Shown here: positions 11,628-23,415 of the stretch, in pieces
Numbering within the stretch: position 1 is the first letter of the stretch
How the letters are laid out: every line of letters begins with the position of its first letter
Origin: Massariosphaeria phaeospora
Lineage: Eukaryota > Ascomycota > Dothideomycetes > Pleosporales
NCBI GenBank assembly: GCA_011032825.1
Contig: JAADJZ010000001.1
Coordinates: 1,302,001-1,366,000 of the forward strand
Length of the DNA stretch: 64,000 nucleotides
Direction: 5' to 3'
Notes under the pieces: generated by a model
Database searches by the model: none
What the model saw: only the letters and a program-made list of their open reading frames with translations
Told to the model about the DNA's origin: nothing
Made by a program: the position numbers and the translations under genes

Positions 11628-11855
11628 GGTTTTTGTAGGGGGGTGGGGGAGGGTGGGAGGATTCTTTTTAGGGAGGGAGGAAGAGGGGGGTGGAAAGAGG
11701 GGGGGATGGAGATATGATATAATTCAGGATGAGCTGAGCTGAACTAGACTAAACTGGACTGTGCGCCTATGTAGATGCAATACACTGAGTACCCGCTAAC
11801 AGCACATACAGCACAACACAAAGCTAGCTGAAACCCCTGGCAGGATCCCCTCGAC

Positions 11856-14057
11856 TCACTCCCTCGCCCTCCCCTCCCTTACCCCCCCACCCCCAAACAC
11901 CGGCTCCAACCTCACGCCCCCAAAACTCCACCCATCCACCACACACCCCTCCTCCCACCGCCTACTAACCACAAACCCCAATGCGCCATCCAACCCAACA
12001 CGCACCTCGACATCCCCCTCAATCTCAACCCAGCCCCTCGCCTTCTGCTCCTCATACCGCTCGCGCCCGACGCGCACGCGCACCGCGTCCGGATGCAGCA
12101 GCACGCCCACCACGTCCGGCGTGATGCGCACGTCGACGTAGCGCTGCGTGAATGTCGTGGCGTCGAAGGGCTTGCCGACGCTAAAGACGACGTCGGCGGG
12201 CGGCGTGTGCGCGGTCTTGGTCTCAGTCTTGGGCTCAGTCTCGATTTCGTTCTCGTTCTCGTTCTCGTTCTCGCTCGCCGTCTCGCTCGCGACGTCGTGG
12301 AAGGCGACGACGAAGCGCACGCGGTACCGGCCCTGCGGGATGCCCGTCTTCAGCGCGCGCAGACACACGTCGCGCGCGCCGCGGCACTGATACACAGCGG
12401 CCTCTTCGCGGCGGCCGTCGTGGTCGAGGTCCGCGGCCACGGGGTACACCTTACGCAGTGACCCATCAGCCGCGACGGCCAGGCCGCCTTCGCCCGAGGG
12501 CGACGCGCTGCGGAAGCGCGACATGTGCGGCACGTCGGCGAGGTGCGAGACGACGCCGAGCGGCAGGCCCGTCTTGAAGTCGACCTGCACGATCTGGAAG
12601 CTCTGGTCGACGAGGCCGCGGCCGTCCATGCCGACGCGGAAGTGCGTGGCGGCGATGTCGAAGGTCGGGGGCAGGGCCGACAGCTTCGCCATGAGGGCGC
12701 CGAGCTGGCGCGCCGTGCGCAGCTGCTTGGGGTCGCGCATGTACTGCTCGGTCAGGGCGGCCATTTCGTCCTCCTTCATCCACTGCTCGAGCGACACGTT
12801 GGCGAGGCCGCGGTCGACGTCGAAGCGGTAGTAGCGCGTGCTGGAGTCGTAGTACATGCGCTTCATTTCGTTGTCGACGCGCGCGGTGCTGGACGCCATG
12901 CCGACGAGGGCCGACGCGATGGCGATGTCGGTGCCCAGGCCGAAGGGCAGCCATGACGCGATTTTCTTTATGGATGGGATGGATTGCAGGCCGGTGCCTA
13001 CGGAGACGATGACGCCGATGGAGCGGCCTTCCCAGAGCGCTTTGGCGGCGTAGTCGACTTCCGCGCAGGGGTTGTTGAAGCCCACGCCGCCGTCGAGATA
13101 GGTGACTTTGGGCGTGCCGAATTGCATTTCCTCGAAGAACGTAGGCGCGGCGGAAGTTGCACGAAGTGCCTCCCAGATGCGAGTGGTGCGGTCATTGGGG
13201 TCATATGTTGAGAGGAGTCGAGGTAAGCCCAGGGCGTTCTTGAGCGACGTGAGGACGAAGCCGCGACAGCCTTTCTGGTCGGCTTTCTTGTGCACTGAAT
13301 GGCGAGGGTGGAGTTTCCATGTGTTAGACCGCAGTAACCGTGGATCAGCGAAAGGATCGTCCGTATATGGAACCGGGTCCTGCTCATCAGCGATATGGCT
13401 CTTAGGGGCCGCTGTCGTATCGAGATATCCCTGGAACAGTGTGCTGTCGATGCCTTTCAGCGCTGCTACGGGGCTCTCGGAAAGCAAATCGGGCACTGCA
13501 TCTGACCAGATGCTGTCCCGGGGAAGTTCATTGAAGTCAGGCACCTCTTCGAATAGGGAATCATCCCACATGAGCTCGTTCTCGTCGTAGCCAAGGTCCG
13601 TCAGAGCCGTCTTGATAGAGCGTTCTAGCACGGCGCCGGAAAATCTCGTCGTACCAATAGGGATTTTTGCACCGAAAACCTTGATGGACTTGTCGTGTTT
13701 GAAGATCTCTTCAGCAAGTTTGGTGTATATGCCGATGCACTGTTTGCAATCCAGTCGTAAGCGTGAGAGCAAAATGGCAATGATGCCACCGGTACTGGTT
13801 CCCCCAATTCTAAATAGGAATTAGCAAGCGAAAATTACTGCTAGAGTTAAACGACCTTACAAGTCAAAGTAGTCACATGGTTTCAGGGGCGTGTGGTCGT
13901 TCACTGCCCGCCGTCCCAATCTCTTTTCTTCCCGGGCGATATTCTCCATCAAGTCGTCGAGTACCATCAAGGACGATAGGCCTCGCACGCCGCCACCGTC
14001 AAGCGACAGTAAGCGCAGCGGCGCATGAGGATTAGTTTCGGGGCCCGATAGCTCCAT
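11856..14057 (-). CDS. Patatin-like phospholipase
   Basis: Exons complement(11856..13809, 13861..14057); 716 aa. It starts MELSGPETNPHAPLRLLSLDGGGVRG, which gives the oxyanion-hole glycine motif DGGGxRG near residue 20. The intron (13810-13860) then splices in phase to CDYFDLIGGTSTGG, giving the nucleophile elbow G-T-S-T-G (Ser at about 70). The catalytic Asp is in YLDGGVGFNNP. These make the Ser-Asp dyad of patatins, which deacylate phospholipids or other lipid esters. The roughly 300 residues after the catalytic domain match no domain I know. They include an Asn-Glu repeat and an acidic/Thr stretch at 12225-12290. In fungi, patatins also occur fused to NACHT or ankyrin modules; neither is visible here. 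It is convergent with the CorA-type gene. Confidence 0.9.
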
Positions 14058-15589
14058 TGTGTAGGCGTGGCGCTGAACTTTGCAGAGCGCTGCAGCTCGT
14101 GGCCGTGCGTGGCGCCGAGGTGTGGTGGTAGAACTACCTATACAGTCGGACGATGGAGTGTATCTCTTCGCTGGTGTCTGCTAATGTGAAGCAATGGATG
14201 CAGCTGCTCGGCTTTCGTATATAAGCGACCGGAGAAGTCTCTTCCAGATCGAGCAGTATGAAACTGCGGCTGAAAAAGGCGAATGTCAAGTAGTGCACGA
14301 GGTCGTGGGGTCCTTTTGATCAACCAAAACAGCAAGCCATCGCCCTCTTAAGGTGACTTTACGATGAGGAGGTTGCCTAGAAGTTTAGCAGATAGGTCGT
14401 CGGATGACGTTTCAAGGATATAGAAGGCAGCTGCCACCGTCTGTGGCAAGGCCAGTTGCCTTTATACCGATCCTGGCGACTAATACGCAGCCTTGCGGTC
14501 ACCTCTGCACACTTCAGGTTGCCGCCAGAACCAACCGAGGAAAGTGGCGCTCTAGCACTGAAGGAGGCACAGTAGGTACTACATCAATCGAATTAGAAAC
14601 CACACCCACCATACTAAGCGCCTCACAGGTAGAAGCGCGAAGCCGACTTCCGACTGATTGCATTGCAACAGCCGTTTTATTGATTGGGGGCGGTACTCGT
14701 CGTGGCCCCGGCAGTAGTGCCCTGTGATGTGTGCTGCGCCTTGCCACCTTTGGAAGATGGAGGTCAGCGGATTTCAGCCTCGAGCTGTAAGCCCCAAAGT
14801 CCCGCAGTGAGGCTCAAAACCCACGTGCGACTGTGGTATAAGGCGAGACAGTCCGTTAAGCCGTGAATCCGGAGTCATCCTGATGGTAGATCTGGATCTT
14901 GGTAAATGAGGATGGTTGAAGAAAGTACTCGAGGTGTTTTGTGGACGTGAACCAGTGGAGTCGCTTGAGCCGTGGCGTGGGGGCCAGAAGACTGTCACTT
15001 TATTCACAAGTTTATTGTAACAGCTGTGACCCATGTGTCACAGAATAGACAAACGTTGACAAAGTGCGACAGGACTGGTACAGCACAAACACATTGGAAT
15101 AACTCAAACATAAGTGCACAGGATGAAGCGAACTGCTGACAAGGTGCTGCTGTCCCCGTTCCGTACATACTGATGTGCGAAGCTCACCTAAATCTGGATG
15201 ATTCTAACATGCCGTGTTTCAACAAGTATAAACGATCCAACTGGTGAGCACGAGATCGCAAAATCGAGGGAGTGAATGGCTTATTGCCGCGCGCAGGAGT
15301 CGTATTGGAAGTGGACGGAGAGCCGCGGTGGAACCACTGTTGGAAGAAATACCTACACTGATGAGGACTGAGACGTCAGGCGCGCATGCAATCTAGAATC
15401 AGTGAGCTACGGATGATAGACTTCTGTCCACCAGGCCCTGGTTTCGATACTGCGTGAACCGCTCTCCACGATGGGTGTGTAGCACATGTAAGGCTCGATA
15501 TATTGACGCGGTGTACCATTGATCGGTCAGTCACTCCCATAAGAATCGAGATGGTGTCAAGACCCTTCGCAAGATCCTTATGACCACGC
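14058..15589. other. Intergenic, 1.5 kb, no supported gene
   Basis: The 5' flank of the patatin gene and 3' flank of the acetyltransferase. I find only short uncorrelated open frames. Confidence 0.4.
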
Positions 15590-16268
15590 TCATATCGTAG
15601 AAAGCGCTGCCGCGACTCCGTCCGCATCCGGCCGCCCCAAGCGATACACCAGCGTATCCCTCCACCCCAGCACCAAATTCTCAAAGTCTTTTTCCCTGCG
15701 CTCATACAACCTGAACCCAGCCTTCGCCAGCACGTTCTGACTAGCCACGAGCTCCGGATCCGTATGCGCCTCTGCATACTCGTATCTGGGTTGCTCGCTG
15801 CCGCCGCCCGCATAGTGGGCGAAGAAGAGCGGCATGAAGGCGCGCAGGGCCTCGGTCGCGTAGCCGCGGCCCCAGTAGGCGTGGTTGAACATGTAGCCGA
15901 TTTCTGGGGCTCGCACCGCGCCTATCATGCCGATGACGCGGGGGCCGGTGGTGGTGCGAGCGGAGGCGGAGGCGGAGGCGGAGGGGAGAAGCTCGATGCT
16001 GAAGTTCCAGTTCTCGGGGCGGGCGTGGCAGCCGCGGATCCAGTCTTTGGTTTTCTCCATGTCGTCGGTGGGACGGAGGGATCTATACAAGCAGCGTTAG
16101 GCCTGGGTCGACAAAAGGGGTGCACGCATGCAGCAGGAGACTTCACGTGTGCTTCATGACTTCGGGATGCGCGCGCATCAGCGCAACGTCTTCGGCGTCG
16201 GCCATGGCCAGAGGCCGCAAACGCAGCCGTTCAGTCTGCACTGTGATGTCCGGGTCGACGACAACCAT
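15590..16268 (-). CDS. GNAT-family N-acetyltransferase (RimJ/RimL type)
   Basis: Exons complement(15590..16082, 16147..16268); 204 aa. The N-terminus VQTERLRLRPLAMADAEDVALMRAHPEVMKHT is the usual opening of Acetyltransf_3 proteins. The middle GYMFNHAYWGRGYATEALRAF carries the acetyl-CoA pyrophosphate-binding R/Q-x-x-G-x-G/A region, and the C-terminal N-VLAKAGFRLYERREKDF strand is typical. The intron 16083-16146 joins H-T-S-L-R-P-T in phase. The acetyl acceptor cannot be inferred. A short Ser/Ala run (SASASASA) interrupts the fold between strands. The start at 16268 is the first that gives the canonical N-terminus; an open frame continues upstream but looks non-coding. Divergent from RFT1, 280 bp between starts. 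Confidence 0.88.
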
Positions 16269-16548
16269 CTCTGCCAGCCTTGCAAGGAGAATTGAAGAGG
16301 GAATCCATCTTCTTCTTGCGGGGTGATGCACAGCCGTTAAGTAGTGCGTCTGCACAAAAGAGTCATGTTCGCTCAGCCAGAACAACCTCGAGGTCCAGAA
16401 CCCGGCTAGCCGCTTTCGACACCGCTTTCCGACCTTCAACCACGACTGGCCATGCATCACCAACCTCAGCCGCCAGGATAACAATGGCGGATTGGCGAAA
16501 ACCCAAGGTCAACACTGCTCGCATTGACCCAGCAGCTCAGCACCCGCA

Positions 16549-18177
16549 ATGTCCAATTCCAAGTCCAAGTCCAACTCCCTTCTCTCCGCCTCCGCCCAAG
16601 GCGCCACCTTTCTCATCCTGCTGCAGGTAGGCTCGCGGGCCCTCACCTTCGCCGTCAACCAAGTGCTCCTCCGCTTTCTCTCTCCCTCGCTGCTCGGCAT
16701 CTCCGCCCAGCTCGAGCTCTTCTCCATCTCCGTTCTGTATTTCGCGCGCGAGAGCCTGCGCGTCGCGCTGCAGCGGCAAGCCCCCAGCGTGCAGACCGTC
16801 GTCAACCTCTCCTACCTCGCGTCACTGTTCGGCATACCGTTGACGTATGGCCTTGCTATCTTGTGGCTCGGCTCCGGCACGCCAGATGTGCCGTACTGTG
16901 TGGACGCGCTGGGCATATATTGCTTCGCGACCTTCATCGAGCTGCTCACCGAGCCCGCCTTCGCCGCCGTGCAGCAGAAACTGCTCTACAGGATCCGCGC
17001 CTCCGCTGAAAGCTCTGCGACGCTGCTCCGCTGCCTGGGAACCTGCGGCTCTGCAATCTGGGCCAGTAAAACGAACGTCAACGCCGGCGTGCTCCCCTTC
17101 GCCGTCGGCCAGCTCGCCTACGCCATCACGCTGCTCGCCGTCTACACGTACAAAACACGACCCCTGACCAAGACCAACGACTTCTCGCTCTCCCTGAAAC
17201 GCATCCCCCCAACAGCAGCGCACCCAACCCTCTATCGCTACTTCTCCATCCCGCTGCTGCGCCTCACCGCCTCCCTGACCCTGCAATCCAGCCTCAAGTA
17301 CCTGCTCACGCAAGGCGACTCCATCCTCATCACAGCGCTGGCCTCGCTGTCCGACCAGGGCGCCTACGCGCTAGCCGCCAACTACGGCGGCCTGATCGCA
17401 CGCATGCTCTTCCAGCCCATCGAAGAAAGCAGCCGCAACCTGTTCGCCAAACTCTGCGCCGACAACCCCAACCCCACCCCCTCCCCAGAAGACCAAGACC
17501 GCAAGCAAAAGCAAAACCTCGCCCAAGCCTCCAAGATCCTAACCACAGTCCTGCACCTCTATGCCCTCATCTCGCTCTTCGCCATCACCCTCGGCCCCCC
17601 GCTCGCGCCCCTCCTGCTCTCCCTCGTCGCCGGCAAATCCTGGTCCGCCACATCCGCCTCCGCCGTGCTGGCCACGTACTGCTACTACATCCCGTTCCTG
17701 GCCCTCAACGGCGTAACCGAAGCCTTCGTCGCGGCCGTCGCCACCACCGCAGACCTGCACCGGCAATCGCTCGCCATGGGCCTCTTCTTCGCCGTGTTCG
17801 CGGGCAGCGTGTGGGTCTTCATCGGGCAGCTGCGCTGGGGCGGCAGCGGCGTCGTCGCTGCGAACGCGGTGAATATGGGCTTGCGCATCGTGTGGAACAC
17901 GTGGTTCATCCGGCGGTTCTTCGGAAGTAGGGGCGTGGGCGTCGCGTGGGGGAGTGTCGTGCCCTCGGTTCCAGGCACGGCGGCCGCGGTGCTGATGCCC
18001 GCGCTGATGAAACTGAGGCCCGCGGGCGCGTACCTCGCGCGGTATGGCGTGCTGGGCGAGCTGGTGAGCGTGGGCGCTGTGGCGGGCGTGTTTGTGGTGC
18101 ACGTGTTGTTCTGGGAGCAGCGGTTCCTGCGCGAGTGTTATCGGATGCTGCGGCCGTCTTCTCACCCTGCTCCGTAG
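16549..18177 (+). CDS. RFT1: Rft1, N-glycan lipid-linked oligosaccharide translocation protein
   Basis: Single exon, 542 aa. The protein is hydrophobic throughout, with about a dozen membrane segments. The N-terminal [22 protein letters not shown], the [23 protein letters not shown] block and the central [33 protein letters not shown] block are hallmarks of the Rft1 family. It works in the ER membrane in dolichol-linked Man5GlcNAc2 handling. Whether it is itself the flippase is disputed in the literature. A Lys/Gln-rich loop ([10 protein letters not shown]) sits between two membrane segments. The short intergenic distance to the acetyltransferase (280 bp) implies a shared bidirectional promoter. 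Convergent with the homeodomain gene, 235 bp apart. Confidence 0.95.
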   Translation: MSNSKSKSNSLLSASAQGATFLILLQVGSRALTFAVNQVLLRFLSPSLLGISAQLELFSISVLYFARESLRVALQRQAPSVQTVVNLSYLASLFGIPLTYGLAILWLGSGTPDVPYCVDALGIYCFATFIELLTEPAFAAVQQKLLYRIRASAESSATLLRCLGTCGSAIWASKTNVNAGVLPFAVGQLAYAITLLAVYTYKTRPLTKTNDFSLSLKRIPPTAAHPTLYRYFSIPLLRLTASLTLQSSLKYLLTQGDSILITALASLSDQGAYALAANYGGLIARMLFQPIEESSRNLFAKLCADNPNPTPSPEDQDRKQKQNLAQASKILTTVLHLYALISLFAITLGPPLAPLLLSLVAGKSWSATSASAVLATYCYYIPFLALNGVTEAFVAAVATTADLHRQSLAMGLFFAVFAGSVWVFIGQLRWGGSGVVAANAVNMGLRIVWNTWFIRRFFGSRGVGVAWGSVVPSVPGTAAAVLMPALMKLRPAGAYLARYGVLGELVSVGAVAGVFVVHVLFWEQRFLRECYRMLRPSSHPAP

Positions 18178-18412
18178 ACAGATACAAGGGCAAACGATGT
18201 TATCTGTTCTACCTCGAAGTGAGACGCCGGTTTTCCATGCCCTGTTGCAAGATAGGTGCATGGCTGCTTGAAGCCGAACCCCTATTCCATCGAAGACAAC
18301 GCAGTACCTTCCAATCGTCAACCGATTGACTACACATCACCAACCACACCAAACACCCCACAAGTCGCATACCATACCATGCCGCGCCCACGCACTCACC
18401 TCCACCCCCCCA

Positions 18413-21400
18413 TCATCTGAGGCGGTCCACCCCCTCCGCACTCTCCGAACTCCACGTCGCCCTGGCATCCAACGTCGCGGCCGCCACCCGCCCCGCACTC
18501 AAGCCCTGCGTGGTAGCCCCCCTCCCAAACAACATACACGGCCCCAGCGGCCTTCCCGAACGGTCCTTCACCGGCTTTCCAAACGGCTCCGACGGATCCG
18601 GCCACGCGATGGCCTCCGGGGGCGGAACGTGCATATTCGACAAGCGCGTCGTGCGGCGCGCGGCAAGTCTGTTCGTCGACAGGGGGTCTTGTTCTGGTTG
18701 TTGTTCCTGTTGCTGGTGTTGCTGTTGATTGTGCTGCAGCAGTACCGCAGCATTCGCATCCGGCCACGGCGCCGCATCAGCAGACGCCGCCATCTGCTCC
18801 AGCGAATGCAGCATTCCCTGCGCGGGCGCGAGCCCACTGCTTCCGTTACGCCGCAATCTCAGCGCCTGCTCGAAGTGGCGGGATTGGATGGGTGAGGGCG
18901 AGTTTGAGTTTGGTTGGGCCATGACGCGGGACCAGTCGGCGTGCGGGTTGGATACGAGGCTGCGGCCCGAGGCAACGCGCGAGATGGGGCTGTAGGGCGT
19001 CGTTGGGCCGGGGGTTTCTTGGGCTGGCGATATGTTACTACTACTCTGCTGTTGTGCGGTGTCGATGGCGCGGCGCGGGAAACGGATGCCGGGGTAGGAG
19101 GAGGAGGCCGGAACTGAGGCTGAGGCTGGAATGGAGGAAGACGTGATAGGCGTCCACGTAGAGGCGTCGTCGATGTCGTAGCTCAAGGGGTCGGCTTCGT
19201 CTGTCATCAACATGTCTCCGTCTCCGGAGCCAGCCGAGCAGACTTTGACGCGCCCGGTCGCGTCACCCGTAACAACCACTTTTTCAGCGCTCTCGATGCG
19301 GCGCAGCATTTCTAAGCGCATGGTGACCATGGTGTCGAACGCGGTGGTGGTATTGCTTTGCCCGGGGACGGGGACGGGGAGGGGGAGGCCCAGTCTGGTG
19401 TGCAGCAGCGTTTTGAATGCCGAGAGGCTGGTGGATGCGAAGTCGAGGGAGGCGTCGCTGAAGTGGATGACTGGGGGGAGGGGAGTTAGCTTGGCTTGGT
19501 GGTAAGAAAAAAAGTGACATAGCCGTGCTTGAGGACGTCTTGGGTAGTGTGTGTAGCCAGCAGAGCCGAAGGATGCTCGTACTGCCCTCACCAGACAGTC
19601 AGTTATGTTGGACGGAGAGGGCTTACAGAACTTGTCCCTAGACGCATACGTATCATGCACTTTCCGCTGATGCATCACCGCCGCCGCCAAACTCGCAAAC
19701 CGGCTCGCACACGCCCCGCAATGAATCTTGCCGTCCTTGTCTTCCTCCGCACCATATTTCCTTGCAGCCGTCTCCGCAGCGCTCACCCCATTCCCATTCG
19801 GCACAACACCGCCCGGCTCCCCCAGAACCCACATATCCATGCCCACACCCCCGTTCCCGAAGTGCTGCGCGATGTGATCCGCCCTCGCCGCCCAGTCCGG
19901 CAGTACCGCGGCACAGAACCCGCAGATGAGCGTCACGCTGCGCTCGATGGGCCGGCACCAGTCGGTGATGGCGGGCGGGGGCCGGTGGCAGATGTGGACT
20001 TGCGTTAAGTGCTGGATGAGCTTGTCTTTGCGCAGGAAGGTGCGCTGGGGGCGTGGCGCCGTGATGCAGGCTGCGGAGTTGTGCGTTTGGAGGTGTTCTT
20101 CATCGGGGGCGTGCTGCTCGCAGAACACACAGCGCGGCTCGCCCTCATCATCGTTCGCGCCGTGATACCACGTCGGCCCATCAGGCATACACACCCACTC
20201 CTTCTGCGGGAAATGCACCGATTCCTCGTGGCGGCGCCAGTCGTACTTCTGCGCGAAGTCGGTCGGGCAGAAGGTGCACTGGAACTTCTTCAGGGGGTTG
20301 CTTGGGCGCCGCAGCATGGAGTCGGAGGCTTGCTGCGTGCGTTCGCGTTGGCGTTTGCGGCCGCGACGGGGGCCGCGCATGTTGGCTGAGTCGAGGCTGG
20401 CGATGGAAGAGCTGGAGCCGCCGGACTGGCTGCTGTCTGCGCCCTCGGAGACAGACAGGGCGTCGGTGAAGCTGGTCTGGCGGGGCCAAGCTGAGGGCGC
20501 GGCGGGGTGGTTGGTGGACTCGGCGGCTTTGCGCACGGCGGCTTCGGAGAGGCCTTCTTCTTCGGGGGAGATGGACAGGAAGCGGGTCATAGGATCTGGC
20601 TGCATGGTGGTTGATGCCGGGATATCCAGCGGTTTAGTCCGATTCCTGGATTGAGAGCCAGGCGCCCGGGGCAACTTCCTGGCTCGAGCATTTGCGAAGA
20701 AGGTGCGGACCTGTCTTGCTGAGAGACCAGTCTGCGCTATCAATTCGCTGATTTCGTGCTGGGGAACGTACGGATCGTCTCTGTGGCGCTCGAAACAGTC
20801 CTCGAGCAGCTTCTTTGCGTCGGTTGGTATTCTTTTTCGCCTCTTCCTGCTATTATCGCTACTTCCACCATCTTCCAGAGCATCTGTGGAAGCAATAGCC
20901 GAGACGACTGTGTCAGGTGGTAGAGGTAGGATGGAGGATTGATTAGGCGCCAGAGAAGCATTCCAGAGATCAGGATCGAAAGGTGCATCTATGAAACTGG
21001 GCCACAAGACATCTGGGAGAGGAATCTCTGTGTTGTCGAAGGAAAGTTCATCGATGGGAAGATTGACACCGTTCGGTTCTCCGTTCTGGTCCACGTGGAA
21101 ATTCCATGCTTGTAGTAGCGTGCCCCCAGGTCCGGTTGTGGATGGTCTATAATCGTAGTCAGCATGTAGCCTCCAATAGACTCCAGAGGATCGTAGTGAT
21201 GAAGAGGGCGCAACAATAACCATTAGATGATCTTGCCGGAAGCCAGAATCATCCTGTTACCAAACGCCTTATGATGCACACGTAGAACTATCACATACGA
21301 ATGCTACGTAAAAGATGATGGGAACTTACAATAAGTAACTTGCATTCCCATCGCCAGACCACGCATCATCAGTGAACTGAGCGGTCGAAGTCCAGTCAGA

Positions 21401-21445
21401 TGCTAGACCCTCGCCGAAAACGGCATTCAACTCGTCGAACTCCAT
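18413..21445 (-). CDS. Homeodomain plus C2H2 zinc-finger transcription factor
   Basis: Proposed exons complement(18413..19470, 19627..21146, 21330..21445); 897 aa. The start at 21445 opens MEFDELNAVFGEG, an acidic activation-like N-terminus. The TALE/KN-type homeodomain spans about residues 139-199. It begins RKRRKRIPTDAKK, has the DDPYVP loop and ends ARQVRTFFANARARK; the usual Trp48 is Phe. A classic C2H2 finger follows (CTFCPTDFAQKYDWRRHEESVH). More Cys/His pairs come next, including CGFCAAVLPDWAARADHIAQH and CGACASRFASLAAAVMHQRKVH, then a Gln/Ser-rich tail. The first intron is set by phase: the GTAAG donor at 21329 pairs with the acceptor after CTGACTACGATTATAG. The second (19471-19626) starts GTAAG and ends in a pyrimidine tract. 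It is in frame, so it could be retained or be two introns around a mini-exon. DNA target unknown. Confidence 0.8.
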
Positions 21446-22545
21446 CGTCCGAGTTTGATCTAAACTCGTGTTGCGCTAAGTCATCTGGCGTGGGTCAGTA
21501 GTTATGGGAGCAAGTTGCTGTCGCTTCCCCAGGTCCTCCGGTCCTTCCGCTGGCGCCCTAATCATCAAACCATGCGTGTTGCTACACCTGCATCGAATAG
21601 CTACTCTCCCGCATCAACGTATGTCAGCCTCGTAAATTACCCTTCCGAGAAAATCAAGGCGACCAAACAGTAAGCAGCAGCGGTATGTTCTTAGTCGTGT
21701 TGTAGTCTAGCAGCAACCTCCAAGCCACCTACAGGAGCTAAGCAAACCCCAAATGACCTTGCCTCTTCGAGACTAGGCTCATGGATTCTCGAGAGCCGAT
21801 GACATGCTGAGGATACGGAGTGATACTGTTGCAGTACTGTGCGCAAATGCGCAAAAGTGGTCCAAAGTAAAGGTAAGCTCGATGACTCTGCGTAGCAGGG
21901 GTAGGAACCACGACGTGTATAGATTTCGCACCGAATTTGCCGAGGGCAGGCAAGTTCATGCAGCGGATCTGCTTGGCTAGAACTGGGACCGACAGGCTCA
22001 CCTCCCTGTCCGAATTCATTGCCGACATTATAGAAGACTTCGTGATCCTTTTGACAGCCTAGGAGGTTTTAGCAAGAGGTAAATAGTCTACTTCCGTCTT
22101 TACAAAGCCCTATTGTATATAGTATACTAGGTATTGTATAGGTATGACTTGTGGGTGAGAGGATACCTAGGTAGGTGCGCACCGATCGGAAACGGATTAT
22201 AACAGGGTGGTGGGCTCACGTCAGAAGTAGAGATTCTAGGCTTACTACTCCGTACAAAGAGTATGCTTTGTATGGATGTACCATTTTCGGAGAGCCTACG
22301 TCAGCTGCAACTGCGCGCGGTCAGTAACCCTAGGAGCGCATCATTTACCGGCAACTCAGAGTCATCTCGCCTAGAGACAGAAACAGGCTCAGAGTTGTAA
22401 GAACTGATCATATAGTCGGATTGTGGTATAGTTGAGTATGTAGGTAGCCAGGAACACAATCCTCCTGGGAGCTGAGTTGGAAGTAGACGTCAACCAACCT
22501 CAGTCGTAAGTGCTTGCGCCAATTCTTGACCACACATCGCTAATC
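21446..22545. other. Intergenic, 1.1 kb, with a dispersed repeat relic
   Basis: No supported gene. A 34-bp segment near 22104-22137 resembles one at 57011-57044; see findings. Confidence 0.45.
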
Positions 22546-23415
22546 CTAGAACATCAGACCACCTAGAAGCGTGCCCCCCAAGAGCCCGGCAGCAACCGGC
22601 GCACCTAGTCCACCACCATAGCCATACCCATATGGCCTACCGTAGGGGCCGATAGGTCTCCTATACCTCGCATTCTGGAGCGCGTAGGGTCCCTGTGCAT
22701 ATGGATTGTACCCAAAGGCACCCCTTGGCACACCAGAACCGCCGCCGGGTGGCATAACATATAGATCTCTTCCTTGCCTGTCTTTGCCTAGGAGTTGCGG
22801 TTCCCCGGTCTGTAGGGCACGAATCATGGCTTGTCGAGCTTGCAGATGTGTCTGATAGGCACGCCGTTCTTGTTCCTCGCGTCGACGGCGGTCTGCTTCG
22901 CGCTGTTCGTGTGTAGTCTGAGTAATCTTGTCTTTCATTTTGCGGCCGAACTTGTGGAGACCCTGTGGTTGAGGGGAACTAGAGCGGCTGCCACGTCCCG
23001 CTCCCGAGGCCGCGGGTTTGGGGCGTGGTGGAAGTCGATCCTCGTCGTCAGAGCTTTCGGCTGCGAGATCTTCCAAGGTCATTGTCCGGTGCAAGCGACT
23101 ATGCTTCTTTCTCTCCTCGGGAGATAGAGTCGCGAGAAAGTCTGGGTCATCGTACGGATGAGTCCATATTGAGCGTGGTGGGTTGGCGTTTGTGTCTACG
23201 AAGAATTGGTGCTGCTCGTCTGCGTCAAATTGACGGATCCATCCTGGAGGCAGAGGCCGAGTCTCATCTTCCATAGACCGCCGATGTTCTGGGGGAATGC
23301 CACTGCGGGAGGTCCGCGCAGCTGGACCGTCCGTCGAAACGCGCCCTTGGGCTGCCGTGGAGCTGGTAGCAGCTTCGTACGAGGGAGGAGCATCATCTGG
23401 ATGCAGCATCGACAT
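22546..23415 (-). CDS. WW-domain protein with N-terminal PPxY motif
   Basis: Single exon, 289 aa. The WW domain lies at about residues 55-90 (LPPGWIRQFDADEQHQFFVD...SIWTHPY), with both tryptophans and the final Pro. WW domains bind proline-rich PPxY ligands. The protein's own N-terminus has DDAPPSYEAA, a PPxY motif, so self-association or binding to another WW partner is possible. A charged middle segment (KMKDKITQTTHEQREADRRRREEQERR) should be helical. The C-terminus is Gly/Tyr-rich and ends GAPVAAGLLGGTLLGGLMF, a short hydrophobic glycine-zipper-like tail that could touch a membrane. Fungal proteins of this layout are mostly uncharacterised. Same strand as the SAM synthetase gene upstream. 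Confidence 0.85.
   Translation of the reverse strand: MSMLHPDDAPPSYEAATSSTAAQGRVSTDGPAARTSRSGIPPEHRRSMEDETRPLPPGWIRQFDADEQHQFFVDTNANPPRSIWTHPYDDPDFLATLSPEERKKHSRLHRTMTLEDLAAESSDDEDRLPPRPKPAASGAGRGSRSSSPQPQGLHKFGRKMKDKITQTTHEQREADRRRREEQERRAYQTHLQARQAMIRALQTGEPQLLGKDRQGRDLYVMPPGGGSGVPRGAFGYNPYAQGPYALQNARYRRPIGPYGRPYGYGYGGGLGAPVAAGLLGGTLLGGLMF

Larger units (their letters stand above)
11071..11855. other. Intergenic between convergent genes
   Basis: Contains the GTAG microsatellite, the TATA element and the candidate small RNA listed separately. G-rich runs at 11637-11705 follow the RNA's T tract. Confidence 0.5.

Noticed and set aside
12093..12956. Long + strand open frames opposite the patatin gene
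   Set aside because: Antisense shadows of GC-rich codons; the - strand has the DGGGVRG, GTSTG and DGG motifs.
19471..19626. Treating the homeodomain protein as one uninterrupted exon here
   Set aside because: The segment has a GTAAG donor, branch-like CTAAC and a T/C-rich acceptor, and its translation is unlike the flanks; it is in frame, so retention is still possible.
21738..22028. 96-codon - strand frame upstream of the homeodomain gene
   Set aside because: No domain, no splice context, intergenic composition.
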